Assembly (NCBI RefSeq): GCF_000373245.1
Contig: NZ_KB890739.1
Span: forward strand, 224,441-288,440
Length of the DNA: 64,000 nucleotides
Source: Echinicola pacifica DSM 19836
Lineage (GTDB): Bacteria; Bacteroidota; Bacteroidia; Cytophagales; Cyclobacteriaceae
Direction: 5' to 3'
Part shown: positions 46,101-53,956 of the stretch, piece by piece
How the letters are laid out: every line of letters starts with the position of its first letter
Numbering within the stretch: position 1 is the stretch's first letter
Position numbers and translations under genes: made by a program
The notes under the pieces: generated by a model
Databases searched by the model: none
What the model was told of the DNA's origin: nothing
The model's input: the letters and a program-made list of their open reading frames with translations, nothing else

Positions 46101-47753
46101 GAAGTTATCCTGAGCGAGATGCAAAGGCTGAAGCTTAGCGGTATCTAGCTTTACCTGCATCCTCGCGGAGTCTTTATGGTTTCGCAGATCCAGGGTGCCA
46201 TTGACTTCCATTTGTAGGTTAGGGTCTGAGATTTTCAGTTTTCCCTTAAAGAACTCCTTTCCAAAAGTGGCGTTGGTCTGGATGGATTTATAGTTGTACT
46301 TATTGATACCAATGGATTGTATTTTGGCGTCTAGCTGAAGGAGCGCTTCCGCTGCGCTGGTCCCCGTACCTCGGAGATCTCCCTTCATGGTGATCTTCTG
46401 AAACATCTCGGGGTTATTGAGTAATACCCCCAGGTCCAATTGCTTTAAGGCTGCCTGACCGTAATATCGGGACTGCCCATTCTCGGTGAGGTAATCCAGC
46501 CGGCCTTCTATTCCCCCGATTTTAGTCCGGAATTCACCTGTGGTCCTAAAGCGGGTGGAGTAACCCGAAAAGTCCGCATCGAAATAGACCTCTTGAAACT
46601 TATCCATTTCTTGCTGAGCTTCAGCGCTGAGATAGGGTGCCAGGTCACGGCTGTTGATAGTTGAGTTTACCAGCGATAGCTGGAAAAATGTACTGTCGAT
46701 CTTTGGCAATCCATCTATGGTGAACTTGCCAAATAAGGCGCTCTTATTGCCAAATCGCACCAGCAATTCCTCAGAAAACAGGTCGCTTACCTTGCCGGAA
46801 ACCTCCCCGCTGAGGTAGATCTGGTCATCGAAATCAGGAATATTATCTGTAAAATACTTCAGGTCTTTAATATCAAGCACCGACTCGTCCAGTCGGGCCA
46901 GCATGGTGACCTCATTATTGAAATCAGACAGGGAGGCCACGCCCTCATAGGTGAATCGTAAGTAGTTTTTGATGACCGTCTTATTGGATTTGAAATAAAG
47001 GTCATCGAACTCCATACCTGTGCTGGAGTAGGTGAAATTTGACAGCATCTGGTCTATCACCACCCCAGAGGTAGCTTCCACCCCTCTGAGGTAACGGATA
47101 TCAAATGAAATGAAGCCGTCTTTGCTCAGGAAGTCGCGGGCAGCGCCAGTAAGCTCTCTGAATCTGAGTCTCGTATAGTCAAATCCCGTGGGGATGGAAT
47201 CCTTTCGCAGGTCTAGAATATCCAAGGAAACCTCATCAAAGGACATCTCAGAGATGAAAAACTGACTGGTATTCTCCTCGTCATCCTTTTTTTTCTTTCG
47301 AAAAATATTATTAATCTCATTAATGAATTTTGAGATATTCGGTGTTCTATTCCCTGGATGGGTGAGGAAGCGCAGCTGCCCACCCTGAAGCTTTATCTCA
47401 TCAATGCCCGGCTCATTGGCATCCAGGATCGTGCTGGGCGAGAAGTCTATATATACATCCTCGAGGTTTGCCATCAAGGAATCCCGGGTGTCATTGATCG
47501 TAAGTCCCTGGATGCTCAAAGCATCCCACCAGCGGATGTGTACCCTCTCAATTTCTGTGTGGAAACCCGTGCGCTCACTGAGCTGCCCCGCCAAAAACTG
47601 GGAGGCTAGCGTTTGTACAAAGGGAATATGCAGGGAGCCGGCGAGTATTACAAAAAATATAAGGAGGTACAATGCTATTTTAAGTACCTTTCTAATCAGT
47701 TTTTTTAGAAATAAATTAAAAAATACGTACGGAACAGCAAGGATCCGAGCCAT
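43134..47753 (-). CDS. tamB: TamB family translocation and assembly module protein
   Basis: 1539 residues from ATG at 47753. A TTG 17 codons upstream (47804) would extend it, but lies seven bases from the divergent tsaD start and is less likely. An N-terminal membrane helix (about 19-40) anchors a very long periplasmic part made of repeated beta-strands, as in AsmA/TamB proteins that form lipid- or protein-carrying bridges to the outer membrane. The C-terminal DUF490 domain is visible as the region around LISQVDQNLEINIDLASFDE and the TLLFSSFKELF segment. No TamA gene is in view. Confidence 0.85.
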   Translation of the reverse strand: MARILAVPYVFFNLFLKKLIRKVLKIALYLLIFFVILAGSLHIPFVQTLASQFLAGQLSERTGFHTEIERVHIRWWDALSIQGLTINDTRDSLMANLEDVYIDFSPSTILDANEPGIDEIKLQGGQLRFLTHPGNRTPNISKFINEINNIFRKKKKDDEENTSQFFISEMSFDEVSLDILDLRKDSIPTGFDYTRLRFRELTGAARDFLSKDGFISFDIRYLRGVEATSGVVIDQMLSNFTYSSTGMEFDDLYFKSNKTVIKNYLRFTYEGVASLSDFNNEVTMLARLDESVLDIKDLKYFTDNIPDFDDQIYLSGEVSGKVSDLFSEELLVRFGNKSALFGKFTIDGLPKIDSTFFQLSLVNSTINSRDLAPYLSAEAQQEMDKFQEVYFDADFSGYSTRFRTTGEFRTKIGGIEGRLDYLTENGQSRYYGQAALKQLDLGVLLNNPEMFQKITMKGDLRGTGTSAAEALLQLDAKIQSIGINKYNYKSIQTNATFGKEFFKGKLKISDPNLQMEVNGTLDLRNHKDSARMQVKLDTAKLQPLHLAQDNFILHGEVELDTKGTDVDKVEGIARFKDVMVSLDERTLAVDNFFFQSVFANDTRMISLNSDLLVASISGQFQAKEVYRDINYLIKDYIAILTNSPLEEYEEGSLSEQEYNMDLNMSLYDINPILKLFVPSLEISRNTLVEGAFYQSTEETIFNFYAGIDTIRYGGKTFLENDLDFNTSKSRSSREVIAACYINSKEQQLSQQVIFNNLSAQAIWNNAAIDFQLGLEELETESFAKISSQIELSPTQTAIIFDPSEIKILENFWSFDPENSIVISQGQVDVDNLKLSNNGQFLALNGRINENPDEILSFEINDVSLDFLNTFDTKEYSGRANGIFAFNNLLQKTGAYGSLRVDSLTVNHFLIGNMEAATYFENDKINLSLTNERDARKNIEVVGFISTANDQLSLEGEFKETRLDIAEPFLSEYISELDGTLSGALKMGGTLQRPIVNGTATIKQGTLLVNYLKTRYTVDGVVNFSPNEINFQGLNLTDAYNHRANMSGGISHEGFRNFNLDINANLSNFQVLNTSLKDNSLFYGNAYASGTLKVFGKPDNLDVTAKVSTQPKTQIYIPLSDADTQVQEDFITIINIRDTTQAEQTNELIDKLEIDNVRMNLVIDVTPDAYTEIQIDPRTGENIQGRGKGNLSLNIDTQGNFSMTGDYEIVDAKYNFSLYNIINRQFAIQPGGRISWYGDPYEGVLNITATYEENVSLTSLQTSQSSSAIEDAQLYRRYPVKVIMDLNGPLLSPNIDFDFDFSEFPEGEAQTTISAFKNRIANDEQEKNRQVFSIIMTRSFSPEGQFIGAGIGFSNLSQLVSSQLNALISQVDQNLEINIDLASFDETALETFQLSVAYTFLDGRLRVSRDGSFTDPQGNADIGSIAGDWQAEYLITDDGRYRIRIYNKNNFNTFTSLNLAERVNTYGVSLSQTLLFSSFKELFQNLGKRKSERMLINDSDDYLRYPSSSTPPRSPDPLAPADSLQINIIESRPPEENSQE

Positions 47754-47810
47754 ACCCTTCCCTGCTTTCTGTAAAAATTCCGTAACTTTCGAGTTCTTTT
47801 CCAAAGGATA

Positions 47811-48818
47811 ATGAAGAATATTAATATACTCGCAATTGAGTCATCATGTGATGAGACTTCCGCCTCTGTCATATCTGACGGCAAAATACTTAATAATATT
47901 GTCGCCACGCAATCAGTACATGAAAAATATGGTGGTGTGGTGCCAGAATTGGCTTCCAGAGCTCATCAGCAACACCTGATCCCTGTGGTCAGTGAGGCCT
48001 TGCTGAGCTCGGGCCTGAAGGCTGAGGACTTGTCCGCGGTCGCAGTGACCCGTGGACCAGGATTAATGGGCTCCCTCATGGTGGGATTGTCCTTTGCCAA
48101 ATCCTATGCGTATGCCTTAGGTATTCCATTGATCGATGTAAATCATATGCAGGCACATATTTTGGCTCATTATATTGATGATCCTAAGCCTGCCTTTCCT
48201 TTTATATGCCTTACGGTGAGTGGAGGCCATACCCAATTGGTTTTGGTAAAAAGCCATTTGGACATGGAGGTGATCGGTGAGACCCTTGATGATGCCGTAG
48301 GGGAGGCTTTTGACAAAACCGCAAAGCTACTTGGACTGCCCTACCCTGGAGGGCCGATGGTGGATAAGTTGGCTGCAGAAGGCAATCCACTGGCTTATAC
48401 TTTTCCGCTGTCCGAAATGCCAGGCTTGAATTATTCCTTCAGCGGAATAAAAACCGCCGTGCTTTATTTTCTGAGAGATCAGTTGAAGAATAATGAGGAT
48501 TTTATCAAAGATAATCTTGCCGATATCTGTGCCTCCGTGCAATATACCCTCATAAAAATGCTGATGCAGAAGCTGAAGCGGGCGACCCGAGAGCATAGAA
48601 TTTCTCAGGTGGCGATTGCCGGCGGGGTGTCAGCCAACTCCGGTTTGAGGAAAGAGTTGAATAGTTTGGCCGCAGATTTGGGGTGGAAGGTCTTCATTCC
48701 CAAATTTGAATATTGTACAGACAATGCTGCGATGATCGCTATGGCGGCACATTATAAGTTTTTGGAAGGCGACTTCTGCGGATTAGACATCAGCCCCATT
48801 GCCAAGATGAAAATATAG
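47811..48818 (+). CDS. tsaD: tRNA N6-adenosine threonylcarbamoyltransferase
   Basis: 335 residues. ASKHA-fold protein: ILAIESSCDETSASV at the N-terminus, VVPELASRAHQQH (about 43-55), metal-binding His112 and His116 in NHMQAHILAH, then VSGGHTQLVLV and EYCTDNAAMIA. It transfers the threonylcarbamoyl group to A37 of ANN-reading tRNAs, with TsaB and TsaE partners. It is divergent from tamB with a 57-bp gap. The plus strand has TAACTTTC near 47791, one base off the -7 consensus. Confidence 0.96.
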   Translation: MKNINILAIESSCDETSASVISDGKILNNIVATQSVHEKYGGVVPELASRAHQQHLIPVVSEALLSSGLKAEDLSAVAVTRGPGLMGSLMVGLSFAKSYAYALGIPLIDVNHMQAHILAHYIDDPKPAFPFICLTVSGGHTQLVLVKSHLDMEVIGETLDDAVGEAFDKTAKLLGLPYPGGPMVDKLAAEGNPLAYTFPLSEMPGLNYSFSGIKTAVLYFLRDQLKNNEDFIKDNLADICASVQYTLIKMLMQKLKRATREHRISQVAIAGGVSANSGLRKELNSLAADLGWKVFIPKFEYCTDNAAMIAMAAHYKFLEGDFCGLDISPIAKMKI

Positions 48819-49014
48819 ACCTTCCCCTTTTTACACTATAATATAAGGAGTGTATGAGAGAAGGGCTTTACTATAATAGGAAAGGTAGGGGAGGTAGGAA
48901 AGCTGTTTTACTATTCGCCCTAAGGAATACAGTGCAGCAGTGGGATTAAGAAAAGTGGCCAATGTGTGAAGTTGGAGGAAGTGGATCACAGGGGCAAAGA
49001 AAAAGTAATTAATC

Positions 49015-49476
49015 ATGAAGAAAGAAAATAGATTCAGTAAAATCATCAATATCAAAAACCGAAAAGCAAAATTTGAATTCGAGTTTATTGATACCTATGT
49101 GGCCGGGCTCAGCCTAGTGGGCACAGAGATCAAGTCCATCCGTGAGGGAAAGGTGTCTCTTAAGGAGGCTTTTTGTTATTTTAAACGTGGGGAATTATGG
49201 GTAAAACAAATGCATATCTCTCCTTATTCTCAAGCCGCCCACTTTAACCATGACTCAGTTAGGGAAAGAAAGCTCTTGCTTAATAAACGAGAGCTTGATA
49301 AATTAGAAAGTAAGATGAGTGAAAAAGGACTGGCGATCGTGCCCGTAAGGATTTTTATCAATGACCGAGGTTTGGCAAAAATGGAAATTGCCCTTGGTAG
49401 AGGTAAAAAGCTGCATGATAAACGCGAGGATATAAAGAAAAAAGATGCAAAAAGAGACCTTGATCGAATGCCCTGA
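49015..49476 (+). CDS. smpB: SsrA-binding protein SmpB
   Basis: 153 residues, a normal Smp[41 protein letters not shown] is the OB-fold core, and [25 protein letters not shown] is the basic C-terminal tail that occupies the mRNA channel. It delivers tmRNA to stalled ribosomes. The tmRNA gene itself is not in this window. Its end overlaps the next gene by 32 bases in another frame. Confidence 0.96.
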   Translation: MKKENRFSKIINIKNRKAKFEFEFIDTYVAGLSLVGTEIKSIREGKVSLKEAFCYFKRGELWVKQMHISPYSQAAHFNHDSVRERKLLLNKRELDKLESKMSEKGLAIVPVRIFINDRGLAKMEIALGRGKKLHDKREDIKKKDAKRDLDRMP

Positions 49477-50254
49477 GGAGCAAAAATACGGAGTGTGCAG
49501 GCTGAGTTTAGTGCCTGTATATCTAAGCCCCGATGCGGGAGCCGGCCTGCTTACGCAGCTGTTGTTTGGCGAGACCTATCAGGTGGAGGGATTCACGGCT
49601 AGTAAGAAATGGATGAAAATCTCCATTCCCCCTTATGGGCTTCGGGGATGGATGCTGAAGGCACAGCAGCAGATTATTTCGAAGGAAGCTTTTGAAGATT
49701 ATAATAACGGTGAATATAAGGTGGTCACTTCTCCCATGTCCACCATAGAGTATAAGGGGAATAAGATTTTTTTATCACCTGGCAGCCTTTTACATATAGG
49801 AACCAATGAGCTTTTTGAGGTGGAAAAACACCTTAAATTCCATGGAGAAAGCCGTCCCATGCGACCTGTATCCTCTCCGGAGGAGATCATTTCCCTGGCT
49901 AGATTATTCCTAAATGTGCCTTTTCTGTCTGGCGGAAGAGGCTTTTTTGGTATTGGAGCTGGGAGTTTTCTGCAATTGGTATTCCGCATGGCGGGCTATC
50001 AGATTCCAAAATTTATTTCTGAAATAATTCATGTCGGTAAGGCGGTGACCCTTGCAGAAATTGAGGCTGGAGATGTTTTGATATTTGGAAATAACAAAGA
50101 TATTCCCCATCATGCAGGAATATATGCGGGTGAGAATCAGGTGATTCATGTGCATGGGATGGTGAGGATCGATAGTTTGACTAGAGATGAAGCCGGATTA
50201 TACGGAAATAAACCGCCTATATTAAACGTATTGTATGTCAGGAGAATAAGATAA
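49445..50254 (+). CDS. SH3 plus NlpC/P60-like protein lacking the catalytic cysteine
   Basis: 269 residues. An N-terminal SH3-like domain (about 14-75) has [18 protein letters not shown] and [10 protein letters not shown]. The C-terminal NlpC/P60 fold (about 145-269) has [21 protein letters not shown] where active relatives have a YLWGG...GIDCSGFVQ pattern. Asp, Cys and Ser become Gly171, Ala172 and Gly173. His223 (HHAGIYAG) and His235 (VIHVHG) remain. So it is probably not a peptidase but may still bind peptidoglycan stem peptides or recruit a partner. There is no signal peptide from the chosen start. It overlaps smpB and precedes an HNH gene by one base. Confidence 0.85.
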   Translation: MQKETLIECPEEQKYGVCRLSLVPVYLSPDAGAGLLTQLLFGETYQVEGFTASKKWMKISIPPYGLRGWMLKAQQQIISKEAFEDYNNGEYKVVTSPMSTIEYKGNKIFLSPGSLLHIGTNELFEVEKHLKFHGESRPMRPVSSPEEIISLARLFLNVPFLSGGRGFFGIGAGSFLQLVFRMAGYQIPKFISEIIHVGKAVTLAEIEAGDVLIFGNNKDIPHHAGIYAGENQVIHVHGMVRIDSLTRDEAGLYGNKPPILNVLYVRRIR

Positions 50255-50255
50255 A

Positions 50256-50771
50256 ATGGAAAAAAGGGTATTAGTTTTGAACCTGGACCACACACCGATT
50301 GCCGTCGTAAATGTGCAAAAAGCCATGGTGCTTACCTATCTGGAGAAGGTAAGTGTGCTGGCTGATTATGCCATGCACAGTATTCGCACCGTGGACAGAG
50401 AATATAAATACCCCGCCGTCCTGAGGCTCGATGAGTATAAATCCGTGCCCTATCGAGGAGTCATGCTCAATCGTACCAATCTCTTCCGCAGAGACAATAA
50501 TGAATGTCAATATTGTGGCTCTCCGAAGCAGCTGACCATTGATCATGTGGTCCCCCGATCAAAGGGTGGACCCACCACCTGGACCAACCTGATCACTGCC
50601 TGCCACCGCTGCAATGTCCAGAAAGGTGACAAAAGACCCGAAGAAGTGGGTATGCTATTAAGTAGAAAGCCCTTTCGACCGAGTCTATCCTATTTTTTGG
50701 CAGATTATGCCGAGCGCAACGCCAGCGAATGGATCCCATTCCTGGAAGTGAAACCCATCCAAGCCAGATAA
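50256..50771 (+). CDS. HNH endonuclease
   Basis: 171 residues. The HNH zinc-finger core includes C84-QYC-87 and C116-HRC-119 as metal ligands, IDHVVP with Asp96-His97 and GGPTTWTNL with the conserved Asn. The N-terminal ~75 residues contain VLNLDHTPIAVVNVQKAMVLTY, typical of a widespread bacterial HNH family of unknown target. It might repair or restrict DNA; the activity is inferred. It follows the NlpC/P60-like gene by one base, so it may be translated as part of the smpB unit. Confidence 0.88.
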   Translation: MEKRVLVLNLDHTPIAVVNVQKAMVLTYLEKVSVLADYAMHSIRTVDREYKYPAVLRLDEYKSVPYRGVMLNRTNLFRRDNNECQYCGSPKQLTIDHVVPRSKGGPTTWTNLITACHRCNVQKGDKRPEEVGMLLSRKPFRPSLSYFLADYAERNASEWIPFLEVKPIQAR

Positions 50772-50885
50772 TTGATGATGGTCAGTCCCTGAGAGTGAAG
50801 GACCATTTATGTATTCCTAAAGAAATAAAGGAAGTGTTTCAGGATAAATTTATAAATTGGTTTTTTACACTAAACCCATTTACCT

Positions 50886-52202
50886 GTGACCATTATTTAT
50901 ATTCTACTTAGCATACTATTGCTAATACTCCTGATTACCTGGCTTAAGCTCAACCCATTCATCGCCTTTATGATCACCTCTATTTTTGCGGGCCTAGTAT
51001 TAGGAATCCCCGCAGAGCAGGTCGTGGGCTCGGTGGAAACGGGCATGGGGAAGCTAATGGGAGATCTATTGATCATCATCACCACAGGGGCTATGCTCGG
51101 TAAGCTAGTTGCCGAAAGCGGGGCAGCCCAGCGAATAGCCGATTTTCTTATGCGGCTTTTTGGTGCCAAATATATCCATTGGGCCATGATGCTAACCGGC
51201 TTGGTCGTTGGGATTCCACTTTTTTATAATGTCGGTTTTATTTTATTGGTGCCCTTAGTGTTTACCGTTGCTCATCAGTATAAGCTCTCCGCAGTGTATG
51301 TGGGGATTCCTCTGCTTGCGGCCCTATCGGTTACACATGGTTTTTTGCCTCCTCATCCTTCTCCAGCAGCTTTGGTAGCTCAGTTTGATGCAGATATGGG
51401 GATTACTCTGATGTATGGGTTGATTATTGCCATTCCCACCATTTTGGTGGCCGGCCCCTGGTTTGCCAGGTTCTTTAAGAATACCGATGCACAGCCATTA
51501 AAGAGTTTTCGAGCCAATCCAAAGCCCGTAGAGGAGCTTCCTGGTGTGGCAAACAGTTTTTTTACGGCCCTTTTACCCGTGTTTTTATTGGTAGGAATGA
51601 CCATCTGGAACCATAGTCTGGTGGAGGGCGATGAAGGATATGGCTTATCCGCCTTCTTTTCCAATCCCAGTGTGGTGATGTTATTGTCCCTCCTGGTGGC
51701 GATCGTCACCCTGGGCTTAAGGCAAAATCAAAATATGAAGCAGCTCACCGAATGGTTTGTTGATGCGGTGAAGGATGTAAGTATGATTATCCTTATCGTG
51801 GCAGGGGCGGGCGCGCTTAAGCAGGTACTTATAGATAGTGGTGTCAGCGAGGTGATTGCCTCGGCCCTGGATGGCTGGGATGTTCATCCGCTTATATTAG
51901 CATGGTCCATCACGGCATTGATTCGGGTATGCGTAGGCTCGGCCACTGTGGCAGGGCTGACCACTGCTGGTATTATCGCTCCGGTGATGCATGCTCAAGG
52001 TGTCGATCCCAATCTGCTGGTACTTGCGATTGGCGCAGGCAGCCTGATGTTTTCGCATTTCAATGACTCTGGATTTTGGATGTATAAGGAGTTCTTTAAC
52101 CTGTCCATCAAGGATACCATAAAGTCATGGTCGCTGATGGAGACCATCGTGGCCGTGGTGGGGCTAGGAGGAGTGATGGTATTGGAGTTTTTTGTGTCCT
52201 GA
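50886..52202 (+). CDS. GntP-family gluconate/organic acid permease
   Basis: 438 residues from GTG at 50886 (no in-frame ATG fits; a stop lies just upstream in this frame). About 12 hydrophobic segments. GIPLFYNVGFILLVPLVF and THGFLPPHPSPAAL are the GntP/CitMHS-type hallmark segments, and the C-terminus has GSLMFSHFNDSGFWMYKEFF. Family members take up gluconate or D-serine-like hydroxy/amino acids with protons. A D-threonine-aldolase-like gene follows after 234 bp and may share the pathway. Substrate is not certain. Confidence 0.9.
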   Translation: MTIIYILLSILLLILLITWLKLNPFIAFMITSIFAGLVLGIPAEQVVGSVETGMGKLMGDLLIIITTGAMLGKLVAESGAAQRIADFLMRLFGAKYIHWAMMLTGLVVGIPLFYNVGFILLVPLVFTVAHQYKLSAVYVGIPLLAALSVTHGFLPPHPSPAALVAQFDADMGITLMYGLIIAIPTILVAGPWFARFFKNTDAQPLKSFRANPKPVEELPGVANSFFTALLPVFLLVGMTIWNHSLVEGDEGYGLSAFFSNPSVVMLLSLLVAIVTLGLRQNQNMKQLTEWFVDAVKDVSMIILIVAGAGALKQVLIDSGVSEVIASALDGWDVHPLILAWSITALIRVCVGSATVAGLTTAGIIAPVMHAQGVDPNLLVLAIGAGSLMFSHFNDSGFWMYKEFFNLSIKDTIKSWSLMETIVAVVGLGGVMVLEFFVS

Positions 52203-52425
52203 GTAGATCGTAATGGCATGGACTTTGGTTAGTGTTGCTTAGTAAAATTGGTAGTATATGGCTCTTTTTATTAAATATATTGAGATATATACCTTCATAT
52301 TGAATTATGATCGATAGCTTTAGTAGTTATTGATACCCATTTTGCAGGTCTCGATTTTACCGAAAGTAATGATGATTTTTGGTTATTTTGAGAATTTAGG
52401 TGCTAAGTTTAACGCTAAAAACACG

Positions 52426-52431
52426 AAGGAG
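52426..52431 (+). promoter_or_regulatory. Shine-Dalgarno sequence of the D-TA-like gene
   Basis: AAGGAG five bases before the ATG at 52437. The same hexamer and spacing occur before tgt; both are atypical for this phylum and confirm the starts. Confidence 0.6.
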
Positions 52432-52436
52432 AAATC

Positions 52437-53567
52437 ATGCATGCAGCAGCAGAAGTGCTCGAAGATTGGTACGAGGTAACTAATGTAGGGAAGATCGATT
52501 CCCCGGCCTTATTAGTTTATTCCGATCATATCAGGTCAAATATCAGGAAGTTGGTGGATATGGTAGGGGATGTGTCCTTACTTCAGCCCCATATGAAGAC
52601 CAGTAAATGTGCGGAGGTGGCCAAGATCATGATGGAATTTGGGATTGACAAATTTAAGTGTGCCACGATTGCTGAGGCAGAGATGCTGGCTTTGGCAGGA
52701 GCTAGCAAGGTGCTTATCGCCTATCCTATGGTAGGGCCCAAAGTGGACCGAATGGTGAAGCTTATGCTGGTCTATCCTGATACCGAGTTTTCATGTTTGG
52801 TGGATTGTCCTGAGCAAGCCCGTCATCTTTCTGCACATACTTATCAGGCGGATGTGCATATGAGATTGTATGTGGATCTTAATGTCGGCACAGATCGTAC
52901 AGGCATCTCTCCATCGGCGGGAGCTGCGGCATTATATGATTTTTGTAAGAATACTAGTCACCTGATCGTGGAGGGTTTTCATATTTACGATGGACATATC
53001 AACTGCAGTTGTCTGGATCAGCGCAAGGCTTTATATGATAAGGCTTATAGCGAAGTCTGGGATTTGGTGAAGGATTTAAGTGAAAAATATCAAAAGACTA
53101 TTCCTGTAATTGCGGGTGGATCCTGCACTTTTCCTCTTCATGCGGAGGCGGGTAATGTCATTTGTAGTCCGGGGACTTTTGTATATTGGGATAAGGGATA
53201 CCAGGAGCTCTTGCCTGAGCAACCTTTTGATTTTGGTGCTCTGGTACTGGCGAGGGTGATTTCCAGGCCTTCTCCAGATTTAGTTTGCCTGGATTTGGGC
53301 TATAAATCCATCGCCTCAGAGGGGCCTTTGGATAAGCGGGCGTATTTTTTGAATTTTCCGGGTTGGAAATTGGTGAGTCATAGCGAGGAACATATGGTGG
53401 TGAGGGAGTCTATCCCGGGAGAGTCGGCCATTGGCCAGGAGGTATTTGTGGTTCCTTACCATGTCTGTCCCACGGTGGCCATGTATGATCGGGTGCTGGT
53501 GGTGGAAGAAAAGGAAGTTTCGGCCTGCTGGAATACCCTGTCCAGGAGAAGGAAGATCAATATATAA
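52437..53567 (+). CDS. D-threonine aldolase/D-serine dehydratase-like PLP enzyme
   Basis: 376 residues, fold-type III (alanine-racemase-like TIM barrel). The PLP Lys is in LQPHMKTSK (Lys54). The N-terminal TPALLVYSDHIRSNIRKL-like segment and C-terminal VVPYHVCPTVAMYDRVLVV, which binds the divalent metal, are typical of D-threonine aldolase and DSD1-type D-serine dehydratase. Reaction is either cleavage of a D-3-hydroxyamino acid or its dehydration. It follows a GntP permease that could import the substrate. An AAGGAG sequence precedes its ATG. Confidence 0.87.
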   Translation: MHAAAEVLEDWYEVTNVGKIDSPALLVYSDHIRSNIRKLVDMVGDVSLLQPHMKTSKCAEVAKIMMEFGIDKFKCATIAEAEMLALAGASKVLIAYPMVGPKVDRMVKLMLVYPDTEFSCLVDCPEQARHLSAHTYQADVHMRLYVDLNVGTDRTGISPSAGAAALYDFCKNTSHLIVEGFHIYDGHINCSCLDQRKALYDKAYSEVWDLVKDLSEKYQKTIPVIAGGSCTFPLHAEAGNVICSPGTFVYWDKGYQELLPEQPFDFGALVLARVISRPSPDLVCLDLGYKSIASEGPLDKRAYFLNFPGWKLVSHSEEHMVVRESIPGESAIGQEVFVVPYHVCPTVAMYDRVLVVEEKEVSACWNTLSRRRKINI

Positions 53568-53832
53568 ACGATATAAAGTAGGTTTAAGAAAAAAGTAATT
53601 GATAGAATAAGTCCATTTCTCCTCAGCCTGTCACTAGCTAGGCCAGCAGGGATGAACTTTATTTTTTGCATAGAATTTAGGATCATTGGCATTGCTTGGT
53701 ATCGTAGGTTCAGGGTGGTAGGAGGCTAATGAGTTTAGGATGAGTAGGTTCTGTTGATAGTCGGTGTGGCGAATACCGTGCTTTTTAGTATTACTTTTTG
53801 GCTCATAATTCTGGAAAGTTTCAAAAAATCTG
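53568..53832. other. gene-free spacer upstream of the rpsA promoter
   Basis: 265 bp between the D-TA-like gene and the rpsA promoter. No terminator, tRNA or credible coding sequence is seen. A 104-codon frame starting at 53754 runs into rpsA and is a shadow. Confidence 0.5.
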
Positions 53833-53840
53833 TACCTTTG
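53833..53840 (+). promoter_or_regulatory. -7 element of rpsA
   Basis: TACCTTTG matches the TAnnTTTG consensus, about 117 bases before the rpsA ATG. No TTTG at the usual -33 distance. Start near 53847 would place it within the leader hairpin, leaving the exact start uncertain. Confidence 0.6.
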
Positions 53841-53844
53841 CAAT

Positions 53845-53860
53845 CCGTTCGGGTGAACGG
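53845..53860 (+). promoter_or_regulatory. hairpin in the rpsA leader
   Basis: CCGTTC (53845-53850), loop GGGT, GAACGG (53855-53860) forms a perfect 6-bp stem directly after the -7 element. A second possible pairing, AGCCC with GGGCT, lies further down the ~110-base leader. The structure could mediate S1 autoregulation, as S1 represses its own translation in enterics; that is inference. Confidence 0.5.
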
Positions 53861-53956
53861 GTTCTATCTGTCTGGTATTCAGGTGGAAGTATTTATGGAT
53901 AAAAACCTCAGCCCAATGACTCTAGGGCTGTTGAAAATCAGAGTCAACTTATTAAT

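Noticed and set aside
47754-47804. TTG start extending tamB by 17 codons
   Set aside because: It would bring the divergent tamB and tsaD starts to within seven bases and leave no promoter room; the ATG at 47753 precedes the membrane anchor normally.
48831-49055. 74-codon hydrophobic minus-strand frame between tsaD and smpB
   Set aside because: Low-complexity hydrophobic translation of AT-rich spacer; overlaps the smpB start and has no recognisable feature.
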